A stretch of 64,000 nt of DNA from Gymnorhina tibicen (taxonomy: Eukaryota > Chordata > Aves > Passeriformes > Artamidae): the NCBI GenBank assembly GCA_013399875.1, contig VXAZ01008023.1, positions 1-64,000 of the forward strand. The letters run 5' to 3'. A program made the translations under genes and the position numbers. Below the pieces are notes generated by a model that was given only the letters and a program-made list of their open reading frames with translations, was not told the origin of the DNA and searched no databases. Shown here piece after piece: positions 1 through 11,100 of this stretch; the stretch's first letter is position 1; every line of letters starts with the position of its first letter.

Positions 1-367
1 GAGGGGAGGGCGCAGGGGGGGCTCCCCCTCACATCGCTCGGCAAGCGGCGGCGGCGGCAGCGCCCTCCTCGCAGCCCCGCCGTCTGGAGCGGTGTTGTTC
101 CTCCGCCGCCACACAAGGAAATTCCCCGCACCCACACTCCTCCTCCTGCTCCTCCCGCGCGGTCACGCAGCACCGGGGGCCGGGCACACGCCCAGCCGCG
201 GGAGCTGCCTCCACACCCCGCCCTCCCGTTCGCTTTCTCTCTCTCGCTTTCCTCCTCCTCCCTCGCTCCCTCACACTCTGGCGGGGCGGGGGCACGGCCG
301 CACGACCCCCCTGCAGCCCCCGGAGCGGACCTGCCGCCTCGCACTCGCCACCGGCGCCCGCCCTGAG

Positions 368-378
368 AAGATGGCGGC
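368..378 (+). promoter_or_regulatory. YY1-type element overlapping an ATG
   Basis: AAGATGGCGGC is an exact match to the YY1 consensus. In vertebrates it is enriched just downstream of CpG-island start sites and often contains the initiator ATG. Here the ATG has A at -3 and G at +4, a good Kozak context. This supports plus-strand initiation between the GC box at 283-291 and this point. Whether YY1 binds here is inference. Confidence 0.55.
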
Positions 379-533
379 CCCCTCCCTCTTTCCCTCCCTC
401 TGTCCGTTCTTCCCGAGCCCCGAGGGGAGAGGAGGTGGCAGGCGCCGGCTGGGTAATCCCAGCGACAGGCAGGACAAATCCAGCCGTGTGGTTCGGGTAG
501 TGTTTAACAACAAAAACCCAAGGGCAGGGGAAG
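371..533 (+). CDS. Possible first coding exon (unidentified gene)
   Basis: A reading frame opens at the ATG inside the YY1 element and stays open for 54 codons. It reaches a strong splice donor, GAAG|GTGAGG, with the exon ending at 533. The predicted N-terminus begins MAAPSLFPSL and turns arginine- and glycine-rich near residues 22-27 (GRGGGRRR); no domain is recognised. The frame remains open past the donor, which is unremarkable in GC-rich DNA. A second plausible donor (CAG|GTGCGG) lies at 623/624. The opposite strand is also open over 271-648, so openness alone is weak evidence. The support is the Kozak context, the island position and the donor. The segment could equally be 5' untranslated sequence. 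If real, its intron would fill most of this window. Confidence 0.3.
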
Positions 534-640
534 GTGAGGCGCGGTGCCTGCCTGGTGCGAGGGGGAGCAGGTTGAAGCCCACAGGACAGGTCTCCGCACT
601 GTCCCCTCCGGGACTGCCCGCAGGTGCGGGGACAGTCTCT

Positions 641-1934
641 TCCCTCACAGCTCACAATTTATGTTTCAACAGTTTAATCTGTTTTACGAGTTCGTTGTCT
701 AGTTTCGAGGGAGCTAAAGAGAAATGCTGTCGTTCCCCAGAGGTCCGTGCAAAAATACTTTTAGGCTAAGTAACGTTTAAGTCTTAATTCTTAGAAAGCT
801 TTTTCTGTACTCGAGGAGGAAGAGCTATCAGAGGAGGTGCTTTGTTCTTCAGTATAAAGCCACAAGGATTACTCAAGGCAAAAAGGGTGAAACACAGCCC
901 AAGTTGTGGCATTTGTGACTGATGCAGCAGAAGGGACACTGGCAAGGTGTCACTGAATGAGCATGGTGCTGCTTGCATTGGGAATACGGGGATGTGATCC
1001 ATGGCAGTGGTTTCTTTTGGCCTCAAAGCCTTTAGGACTCCTAGCTGGTTCCTGCAGAAAGCTTCAGAAGTCTGTATTTTGGCCCAGAAACTCTCCTGTG
1101 GCTCTTTCACTCCCCTCTGATGATACAGTTATTAGCTTTCTATAAGTGATTCTTCATTACCCTGTTTTAAAACTCTTCAGGGAATTCAGATGAGTAAGCA
1201 GGTACTCTTTTGCTGCCGTTTGTAAAATGTCTAAATAAATAACTGCAGGCCTGCCCAGATGTTACTGCCCTTTGTGATCCTTGCTAGATCCTTTAGCATA
1301 AATAATAATGCTTGTCAACCATATTTATTTTACTGGCTGCAGTAAATCAGATGAATGAAGAGGGACTATCTGCATGTTCTTTCCTTTTTCTAACTCTTAA
1401 TAGTTTTTCCATCCTAATCATTCCTTATTTTCTCCAGTGAAAGTCACCACTGTTGTTTTGCTTTTGACTTCTTTGCCACTCTCCTTGTTAATACTTGTGC
1501 ACTATCAGTTAGTATGGCATGTAAAGGTATACATTGTTCTGCTGCTAATGTATTAAATTTCTTGTCCGTATTTGGATGTCACATAATAAGTATAGTTGAG
1601 TATAAATATTCATTCTTGCTAAAAATATGTGATCTTACATCTTCATTTTTGCATCAGCTGATGGTACTACCTTTAAAGCAACACTTATCAACTATTACAC
1701 AAACTTAGTAAACACTAGCATTCTTAAACTGCCTACCATATCTTCCAGTGTGGCATATTTATTTTGATATTTTGAAGGGGATGAAAAACTTGGGGTCTGA
1801 CAGGCAAATACTACTAGATTTTAACCTTCTGCAGCAGCTCTTCTATCAGATATAGTCCAAATCTGCAACATAATAATGCAGCCTCTAGTGGTTGCATCCT
1901 CAGTTTGATACTGGAGTATATAAAACTGAAATGG
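641..1934. other. Unannotated AT-rich DNA after the left CpG island
   Basis: CpG drops abruptly. I see no repeat family, no exon with convincing splice sites and no long conserved-looking frame. The ORFs at 784-1110 (minus) and 957-1145 (plus) overlap antisense and resemble nothing known. The most likely nature is first-intron or intergenic sequence. Confidence 0.6.
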
Positions 1935-2508
1935 TGTTATGGTTTAACTCCATCCCAGTACAGAGCAACAAACTACCACACAGACACTCATCACTGCTGC
2001 TCTGCCCAGTGGGGAGGAGAATAAATAAAGAAAAAACTTGTGGGTTGAGCTAAGAATGGTTTAATAATGGAAACAAAATAAAATATTATTATTATGGTTA
2101 TAATAGTAATTTTATTAAGAAAGAGAGAGAGACAGGACTAAAACCGAAGATAAACAAGTGATGCACAGGGCAGTGCTCACCAGCCGCTGACTGATACCTG
2201 TCCCGTGGCCAAGCAGTGCTTTCCCCTAGCCAACCCCAGTTTATATGCTGAACATAACGTTCAGTGGTCCAGAATATCCCTTTGGCCTGGTCAGATCAGC
2301 TGTCCCAGTTATGCACCCTCCTGGCATCTTGTGCACCTGCTTGCAGGCACAGCATGGGAAAATGGAAAGTCCTTGATTTAGAGTAAGCACTACTTAGCAA
2401 CAATTAGACTGGTGTGGTATCAACATTATTTTCATACTAAATTCCAAACACAGATCTGTGCGAGCTGTGAAGAAGGAAATTAACTCTATCCCAGCTGAAA
2501 ACAGGACA
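1935..2508 (-). mobile_element. Solo LTR of an endogenous retrovirus, TguLTR5-like
   Basis: Read on the minus strand, the 574 bp begin TGTCCTGTTTTCAGCTGGG and end in GGTTTAAACC-like sequence followed by ATAACA, giving TG...CA termini. From memory this matches the TguLTR5-type LTRs that are abundant in songbirds. A TATA-like box (CATATAAA) lies near 2240-2248 on the minus strand. A possible AATAAA signal near 2111-2116 lies in an ATT-rich stretch. I see no internal retroviral sequence or second LTR on either side, so this is a solo LTR left by recombination, or a truncated copy. The 5 bp flanks (AATGG and GACAG) do not match, so no target-site duplication is visible. The family assignment is by remembered consensus, not a search. 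Confidence 0.75.
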
Positions 2509-3467
2509 GACAGTACCATCATGCAATGAGTCTTTGAATTCTGCAGATTCTATTTTGTACAGCAGGTAGGTTAGATGACTGCAGTTGTATCTGATCTTCT
2601 TCTATCATTAACTTAAATAAATCCAAACATTTGCCTTCCCAATGAAACTGCAAGGCCTTTTTGCTTGACAGACTGTGCATTTGCCTCAGCTCTTCTCTTT
2701 ATGAAGCTAAAGAATTGTGCTTGGGTGAACTTTCTAGAAGTTATCTAGACTTGATATCTAGACTCAGCAGTTTGGAGAATGCCCTGTTTCTGTTGTGTTT
2801 TAGGACGTCAGCTAATTGCATCTACAGCTATGAGTATTACAGTTTTTCAGTAGTTAAGGAACTATTTGGTACTTTTCTCCTCAAAAGCATTCTTGTACAC
2901 AGGAATGAAATAATTTCCCAGCTTTATTTCTTGATAAACCAAACTGAACAACTCCCCTCTTCTAAAGAGGGCAGAGTTAATTTTAACTGCTTTGCGGTGG
3001 CCACAAACGGAGACTGAGTATCCAGGTGGTGACTGTGAGTCAGCTGACACATGGCACCTCATTACTCTGCAGTAACACTTTTATTAGTGTGTGTGAGTCC
3101 TGTGTCTCTCACTGAAAGGCTGTTTTCTCAGCCCTTCCATCATTTTTATAGTTCTAACACCTCAATAAATTATTCTCCTGGTTCTCTGCTCCTTCATTGT
3201 TATATTCGAGAGTATTATTAGACTTTCTGGTCCCAGTATCATAGTCAGGCTCATCTACCCGTACTCTCTGGCCTTTAGGTATTTATGAGCAATGCTTATT
3301 TTCAACACCCCATTCTTTGAACTTGTGAATAAGTACTGAAGTGGAATGGCTTGATAATAAGACAGCTGTGAACAAAGCTTGCTTGTGCAGAATGTGGTTC
3401 TGCTATTTTGTCTCTAGGTTTTTCCTGCTTGCTTCCTCACCATGGCTCCTCCTGTTCTGGTTTTGGA
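2509..3467. other. Unannotated segment with a 118-codon chance ORF
   Basis: A plus-strand frame at 2661-3017 is open for 118 codons. It shows no recognisable domain or signal peptide, and no splice or promoter context. A local direct duplication of TATCTAGACT occurs near 2740-2765. The region is treated as non-coding. Confidence 0.5.
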
Positions 3468-3541
3468 CCTTTCCTTCGTTTCCTTCCTTTCGTTCCTTTC
3501 CTTCCTTTCCTTCCTTTCGTTCCTTTCCTTCCTTCCTTCCT
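3468..3541. repeat. Pyrimidine simple repeat, (TTTCC)n/(TTCC)n
   Basis: About 74 bp of interrupted CTTTC/CTTCC units with regular TTTCG variants. The short ORFs covering it on both strands (repeats of FPSFPS or KEGKER) are artefacts of the repeat. Such homopurine/homopyrimidine tracts vary in length and can adopt non-B DNA structure. Confidence 0.9.
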
Positions 3542-6500
3542 ATTAGTACTAGATAAAATGCCACTGCCTTCTTTGACCCAGTCACCCAGCTAGAGGTCTT
3601 CTACTAAAGAGAAATAAATAACAAATGTATTTTCCAAAGATTCAAGCTCTGCACATTGCTGAAAAGCTTCTAATCTGCATACGCACAGACTACAGCTCCA
3701 TGAATCAGAATACTTGATTTGTACCAACATTTCTTCCAACACTGACTTCAAAACAGCATTAACAGTTACATCACTCGGTGTTCTTAAAAATGTCAGATCT
3801 TCAAAACAGTAAGATAGATTTAAAAATAACTGATTTTCTTGTCTTTTTATTTGTTTGGTTGGTTTTGAGCCTTTAGAAATCTTAACCTTTTGTATGTCAA
3901 AATCTTTATTTGCATCACTGCTAGTAAGTAAGAACTCAAACCAAAGACCAGGTGCTATAGAAACAGAACAATAAGGCAGCCTCTGGAGATCTTGGTGTCT
4001 AAAATTAGCTAATGAAAGGCAAATGAGTGAATATAAGGAAATACTGGACCATTATTGGTCTGTATTACAGTCTATGATCTTCACACACTGCTGCCCAAAT
4101 GTTTCTTTAGACATTTTAAGTAGGGTTTTCACAAAGGACTGTGAGATAGATTGGTGTATTTAGGGGGTAATTGTTGCAAGAATAAGAGTGAGCATGAGAG
4201 AAAGTGCAAAAGACTTTGTGTCCTTGAATTTTAACACATCAGAGTTGGAGGTAAATATCATGGATCAGAGGCAAAATTAATGTCTGTTTAATGAGAGGAC
4301 ATGCTGAAGGACTTGTGAGAATAGCTGGGAAAGAATATGATGATCTGGTTAGAATATGATGATCCCTCAAGCAGCTGCCTGGGATAGGACTCAAAACGTG
4401 TAAGGTTGGGTTTTTTAACCCGCAGCAGTCATGTCATTATTGCCCTCCACTGACCAGCTCCAGGACAGATTGTTTCTATTTGCTCTATCTTTATTTGATA
4501 TCATTGATTTTTCACGGAATTTCTTTCTTTGGTAGCTTCAGATAGTTTGAGGAAATTTTTTTTTCTTGGCCTTCTTTGTGTGTGCTCAGTACTTACAAGG
4601 ATTCTGAGGTGTATTTGTTAATTCTATTAAGGGTGTTTTGAGGGAGCACAACAAGAAGATGGTTCATAGAAAATCTCATTAGCGTCATCACTTATCTTTG
4701 AACTTTAAAAATAAGCATGCAAATAAATGAAGTCTGGCAGCTGCTAATTACTGGTTGACAATTTTCAGGCAGGTAGATGTTAAACTCAGGAAATTTCTGT
4801 AGTTCATATAATTTCACAGCAGATAAGTAAAACAGTTGTCATGAGCATTATTAGTGAATTCTGTCATTTTATCCCAATTCTTACATTTTTTTCATGAAAT
4901 ATCAATCCCTGGTGTTGATTGTTCAGAGAAACACTTTTAAAACAGCTTCCACTTTTGAAAATTTGTTACCACAGTTTTGGAGAAAGGCTTCTCGTGATTT
5001 CTAAATGTATTAACGCCCAAAAGATCAGATATCTGGTTATTTTTAAGTCTCTCTATGGTTTTGGAGGTTTAATTCGTGTTTAATGATACCAATTACACAT
5101 GTAGCAGCTTTAGAATAGCAAGTGTGTCTGCTGTTTTACAATTAACTTGAAAATAATTCCTATTTGAAAATATATTTGGTCTCGTAGGTCTATTTACAGA
5201 GATTTATTTCTATAAATAAGAGAAAATTCTTCAATTTAAAAAAGTTAGTTCAGAAAGTGTATTTTTTCAGGTCCTTTTGCATTTGGAAGTGCCTTCTTAA
5301 AAATCTCTGTTTCAAGCACCTGAGACTGTATGCTTTTCCCACTCTTACTATGTTATCACGTACCTTTGCATTGCTCTCAGACTTTTGTGGAGAATTGTAA
5401 AAGATTTATTTTGTCTAGCATTAATAGTAACAACATCACCTGTAAGTGAAGTAGTAGTGTGTAGACAAAAGCAAGAAGGAAAACATGGAGAAGAGTGTTG
5501 GCATTTTTTCTGTTTCCCTCAAAACTCCCAAAAGATATTATTTAAATCAGCAGTGGGGGAGCATGCTACTCAAAGGGTGAAAATGGACAGGACTGAGTCT
5601 GGAACAATCTTTCAGTGTAATCAGAATTTTCCTTACTGAGATTTGGCAGAGCTGCACCATATGTTTTAATTTAAATTCAGCGTTAATATCTTAGGGGCAC
5701 AGTATTTGTAAGGTATGCCCTGGATGAGTGGGTGCACTGCTGTGTGTTATACAAGAATGTTTCGGGATTTTGGAATCCAGGCTCGCTTCAGTGGGTCAGA
5801 CTGGATGTGTCTGCACTGCTCTTCCAGGATGCCCTCGAGCGCTGCCCCTCTCCCAGAGCCTCGGGCTGGATTGTGTTGTGCAGATCAAGCCGCAGACCCC
5901 TGGGCCATCTCAGGAACACACATCAGATGAAAAGGCCTCAGGGATACTGACTGCTGAAACTACCTTACTACAGTCCCAGAAAGTTTCTTCTAACATTCAT
6001 CTGTGGAGGTTGTGTTTCCCCTGGCTGGGCTGCTCCCTTGCCCTGTGTCACCATCCCTAGCCACCACAACTGTTCGGTCTCTGCACTGGGCCATAAACCA
6101 ACCTGCTGACACAACGGGAGGGGAGTAACATCAGCAGAGGGAAACTCAGTCTTTCTAGTACCCAGGCAGTTGTAAATACCACTGCAGTTGCAATGTTCGC
6201 CAGAACAAGCACATCCTGAAGGGTCACTTCTCAAGCCTCAGGTCATGCTGAACCACATCCTTCCTCTCAGCAGCTCAGTTGTGTCTAAAGACTACACAGT
6301 GGAGGTAGACTGCCCTTACATAGACATGGCTTTTTGAGCTTATTCTGATCCTGCCACTGCAGATCACCAATGAAAATAGGCAAGGTCAACAGTCTTTGGG
6401 CCACTTTTGCACTCACCAGACCATATTCAATACATCAGATCCCTGATGTAATACTCGAGATAAGGTGTTTTCTTTCCTGAGAAATTAGAGTGACAATTCA

Positions 6501-7190
6501 GTCCCAGAATCAGCAAAGTTACAGGTGGCAGTACTTACATGGAAGACAACTGGATGGTGTTTAGGAATGAAGAGACATTAGTTCCCATGAGCACAAAATG
6601 AAAAGACAAGAGAAATGTTCTCGGATTCAAGAATTTTTAGAAAGAAAAAAAAAGCCTGTATTATTGTCAAACACAAGGCACTTTTATTCCTCTCACAAAT
6701 TTGCTGTCAAGGACAGACTCCTGAAACTCAGTTGCCCCACTGGAATTTAGAAACTTGAAATTGGTCTGTCTTCAAAAAGCTACTTAGAATACTGTAAAAC
6801 CCTAAGACATTAAATGCAGTAGACAAAGACCATCTAAAGACTGAAGTTCACCTGGTTTCAACATGGAAACAAGCATAGATATTAAAAGTTTCCCCATTGT
6901 AATGAGGCACGGCTCAAAACAAAGTAGAATTTAAATAAAAGAGCATAACTGTATTTTGTTTCCCAGGGTCAGGCTTGCAATCAAGAGTGTAGCATGTGAG
7001 ATCAAGCACTTCATTAATGTCTGCTAAATAAAATATGATGACCTTTAAAGGGGAGAATACATTTAGAAACAAAACTAAGTCTGCTAGTCTGGCGTCTTCT
7101 ATCCTTGTATGGTAAAGTCCTCACTTATTCAAACATATGCGAGATCACCTGCCTTGAATGGGAATATCGGGCAGTGATGTACTTTAAGCG
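3542..7190. other. Unannotated AT-rich DNA
   Basis: No repeat family or gene is recognised. The stretch near 5700-6240 is richer in GC and carries overlapping ORFs in all three plus frames and one minus frame, none resembling a known protein. A short direct repeat (AGAATATGATGAT) occurs twice near 4334-4364. Likely intronic or intergenic. Confidence 0.5.
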
Positions 7191-7289
7191 ACATGCTCTA
7201 GTGGAAGGTGTCCCTGCCCTTGTCAGGGACATTGGAACTGGATGATCTTTAAGGTCTTTTCCAGCCCAAACTATTCTATGATTATATGA
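7191..7289 (+). mobile_element. CR1 LINE, 5'-truncated 3' end
   Basis: The segment reads as the last ~100 bp of a CR1 element in sense orientation. It has the CTAGTGGAAGGTGTCCCTGCC block, then GGAACTGGATGATCTTTAAGG, then TTCCAGCCCAAACTATTCTATG and a degenerate ATTCTATG tail. Extreme 5' truncation is typical of CR1 retrotransposition. It carries no coding capacity. Confidence 0.9.
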
Positions 7290-7749
7290 ACTAGCTGCTT
7301 TGGATGCCTTTCAGGGACTATCCTTTGCTACATTTTTTGCTTGCCTGCATCTGATGATCTGGAATCCATGGAAAATTGTAGGAAATTCATTTACTTGGTG
7401 GGACAACTTCTTGGTGGTAGGAGACATGGCAGGTCCTAGGCAGTACAGAAAAGAACTCTCTTCAGAGTGGTGGTTCTGCTCTTGAATTTTGCCTGAACAA
7501 AATCGTAGTCCAGAGGTGTTCTTAGCTACTGACACTTGTACTTAGCTATTTGGCATTTCAGGCCTACAAAAGGCCTGCATCCTCCTGGGGGAACTGCTTA
7601 TAGCTGCTCTGAGTGGTAGGGAAAGACCCTACAGAGTCTATATAGCTTGGGCCAACTCCTGCCTAAGGAGGCTCAGGCAGAAGGATCCTGTGGAAAAGTT
7701 ATACTGAGAAGACATAGTTTGTGTAGCATGGCACCATGACTATATGAAC
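7290..7749. other. Unannotated spacer between two CR1 copies
   Basis: About 460 bp separate two oppositely oriented CR1 fragments. Short antisense ORFs (7300-7535) match nothing known. No gene is seen. Confidence 0.5.
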
Positions 7750-8170
7750 AGACTGGAATAAAGTGTTTCAGCTGGACGGGACCCACGGTGACCATCGCTC
7801 CAACTGCCCAACTGCTAGTTAAATGTTGTTAAGGGTGGTGTCCAAATGCCTCTTAAACACTGACAGGCTCGGGGCATTGATTGTCTATCAAGGAAGCCTG
7901 TTCCAGTGTTTAACCACCCTCACAGTGAAGAAATGCTTCATGATGTCTTGTCTGAACTTCCCCTGGTGCAGCTTTCGACCATTCCCATACGTCCTGTCAC
8001 TGGATCCCAGAGAGAAGAGCTCATCACCGCCCTCTCTCTCCATGTCCCCTCCTCAGAAAACTTTAAGGAGCAATAGATTCACCCCTCAGCTACCTTTACT
8101 CCAACCTAGACAAAGCCAGTGTCCTCAGCCACTCTGTCCAGCCTTTTCACCAGCCTTGGTGCCTCACTTT
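7750..8170 (-). mobile_element. CR1 LINE fragment (3' end of ORF2 and 3' UTR)
   Basis: On the minus strand this holds the final part of CR1 ORF2 and its 3' region. The plus sequence shows the reverse complement of landmark blocks: GAAGCCTGTTCCAGTGTTTAA, CCTCACAGTGAAGAAATGC, then CTCAGCCACTCTGTCCAGCC and CCAGCCTTGGTGCC. The 168-codon plus-strand ORF starting at 7823 lies antisense to the element and is not a gene. The 3' octamer tail is missing or degraded at the left end. Confidence 0.9.
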
Positions 8171-11100
8171 GCTAATTATGGCTGCTTCCATCACAGTGAC
8201 CCTGCACTTTGTAGGTTTGAATTCAGCATTTTGTGGGTTTTAAGCACATCATTTTATTTCCTGCACTATCATCTAAAAATAACCATGCAGTCTGCTCTCA
8301 TTGCACTTATCATAGCACCACAGTCTTAACTTTGCTCGCATCTTACCTGTATATGCACAACCTATTACTGAGTCATTACCCTCCAACACTAGTAACTATC
8401 CATTTTAAAATGTAGTTCTGAGTATGGAATTGCTGCCAGGCACTTTTAGAATTCAAGGGGAGGTCTAGCAGTGTTCCTGTGGTTGCAGGACAATGGATGT
8501 AGGGACTTTCCTTGAATAATGTGGTCCGGTGTTAAATTAGACCTAATATGACAATGGAGTTTCTAAGAGTACAATTACAATGTTTTGAAATACATAATAA
8601 AAGTATGTGGGAAATGGTGAACAGGTGAAAAAGCAAAGCATGTGGATTTAAATAATCTCTGAGGCTGTTTCAAGAACAGTACAGGCGCTCCGGCACTAGA
8701 AAGATGTTCATGTCAGAAATGAATAGATTAGCTAGCACCTGAAGGCTCATAGACTTCAGAGAGAAAACAGAATGAACTAAACCTAAATCAATACAGCAAG
8801 ATGTGTATTAATTTTCCAGTTTTCCTTATTACTTATTAAGCACAATTTAAGGAAACAAAATAATTTCATTAAACAGAGAGAATTGGTATAAATAACTAAC
8901 CAACTGTAATTCTTTGAAGACATTTATAATGGTAATAGCAAATCCACCACAGGCAAAACATTCTAGCTTTGAACTTTATCAGTGCAATCATTATTTTGCC
9001 ATTAAAGAGAAGACCAAAAACATAAAATGTTTATTTATGAGGCATTTATTGTGGATAGAGAATTAAGTCATAAGCATGAATTGTATATAAAACATTTATG
9101 ATAAATGGAAATGACACAAAAAACCCTGAGAAAATACAGATTTGTCTGAAGCACTGCATTACATACACTGCTAATGTTTGCTAAGTAACAGACAATCTGA
9201 ATGAGGCTCACAAGGTCTTCAATATGTACAAAAACCCAGAATGTTGTAACAAAGACCCCCTTTCATTGGTGTTATCAGCAGCTGATCCCTACTGAGCTTT
9301 GTAGGATTAGTGGCAGACAGTGACGAACTTCAGTAGAAATGTACAGACTTGTGGATGCCACAAAGTTCAGTCCTTTTACATCAGCTTTATCTGTGTTTGA
9401 GCTGAGTTACACTCACTCTCATAAGGTATCTAACAGTCTTTCTTTTGGTGTCACTATCTAACATCTAAAAGATAGTGAAAACTAGTAATGAGTACACAGT
9501 TCTCAGTGGCTAAAAGAATGTGTCATCAGTACCCAAAGGAAAAAGAGAAAACATTCCATTGTTAGAGTCCAGATAGGATTAAAAATGTACATAATCATGA
9601 TATGCATTAAAATAACAACAACAAAAAAATATTACTACCTCAAAAACTGGTTTGAATAGTCCATCCAGAAAGTACTAACACTTAGAACCCAAGGAGATGT
9701 AATAAATACCCCGCACTGCAAGTAATTAACTTTTCATGCCTCAGCACAAAAGGGTTTGAGCACATTATCAATGAAGTGAAACAAATCACGTCAGCGTGTT
9801 GCTTGGTGTGCAGTAGATGACTAAAAATAATTTTTTAAATCCTTCATTTATGCCATATATGAAGGAAATAAAAAAATAAATGCCAATAACTGACTTGCCA
9901 TTAAGAATTCAAATGCAGTAGTGCTTGGATGCAGCGCAGTTCCTAAATAAACAGTACATGTAAGGAGCCTTCAGGCAGCCCCTTAATTCCTCTGCATTAG
10001 CATCCCATGTAGCAGTTCATGAAGGAAATCTGCCTCCACAGAACTAGACTGCCCATGTGGGTCAAAGTAAGCTGAGATGAGGATTTGCTTCACAATTGCC
10101 GTGTGCATGAATGGCAAGTTATGGAAAGTGTCTTCACAGGGTTGAGAGCTGATGCAATCCACTGCCTCCTGTGGTTTCTGAACATGTCTGAAATGAGGCT
10201 ACTCTGGTGTAAACTGCAAGCAACCTAATTTGATATTTATGGTTTTACAATCTAATTTTGTCCTGTAGGAGAATAACAGATACTGCAAAAACATATAAAG
10301 AATTCCAGTATATGCTTCAAAGCACATATGCTATTTTGAAGGCAGCTCAGACTTTTTCCTGATGCATTTTTTTAAGTGTTAGAAAACTTGTTGAGTTAAT
10401 ACTACATTGTTTCATGTCTAACAAGGGAAAAGAATTAGTGCAGCAATTGGAAAGCAATTTATGAGAGTCAATCAAGAGGTTTAATATAGCATTCCAAGGA
10501 AATCACATGATTTCCATTCACATATTTTCAGTATCTTCACACTTACAGACAACACAACACTCTGTTTCCAAAGCTATTGTCTTCTGATAACACTCATAAG
10601 AGAGCCATTACAGTGCACAGTTGGTTTTGGCCGAAGGTAGAGATTTGCTTTATGATACTTATCTTTTTGAAAAAAATAAAATAACTGAGGAAATTCTCTA
10701 ATGCAGGATGTCTGATTACTTGCCCAGATTGATCTGTGGTCCTTCTGGCTTGAGCTGCGCTGTTTTTACTTTTCCACATGTACAACTGCAAAATCAGAAC
10801 CGTGTAGGTACACTCTACCAATGAAAATTCTTAGTTTCCTGCACTTAAACAAAAAACAGTCTAGATACTGGCAGCTCCTTTTAAAAAAATTAAGATGTAG
10901 GCAAAGGATAAACATAGCTGCAAACAGTTTTTCAGCTTCTATAAATGTACTTAAAAAAAGGGAAACAAAAACTAAAAAAGCAAAATAAAACTAGAAATTG
11001 GAAAATAAAAACATATAGCCCGTATTTTCAAACCAGTAATACAGGAAAATTTATGGAAACCTAGAAAGTGGAGTTAATTTTCACATACATATATAATGAA

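Larger units (their letters stand above)
1..640. promoter_or_regulatory. CpG island promoter, left edge of window
   Basis: The first ~620 bases are GC-rich and dense in CpG, in sharp contrast to the AT-rich DNA that follows. A GC box (GGGGCGGGG, 283-291) lies about 80 bp upstream of a YY1-type element (368-378), the arrangement expected around a TATA-less CpG-island start site. (CGG)n-like runs near 50-60 suggest 5' untranslated sequence, possibly of a divergent transcript leaving the window to the left. Transcription to the right is favoured because the YY1 element is in the orientation usually found just downstream of start sites. A strong 5' splice site also follows at 533/534. The gene itself is not recognised. 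The island may begin before base 1. Confidence 0.8.

Noticed and set aside
92..769. 225-codon plus ORF across the left CpG island
   Set aside because: As a whole it is GC-driven openness through promoter and likely intron; only the part from the ATG at 371 to the donor at 533 is kept as a weak candidate exon.
3100..3260. Possible antisense CR1 scrap (CAGCCCTTCCATCATTTTTATAG)
   Set aside because: Only one block resembles CR1; flanking blocks do not follow the element's order.
5715..6234. Overlapping ORFs in four frames
   Set aside because: Simultaneous openness in several frames reflects local composition; none resembles a protein family.
7823..8329. 168-codon plus-strand ORF
   Set aside because: It lies mostly antisense to a CR1 fragment; the frame follows the reversed repeat and has no independent support.
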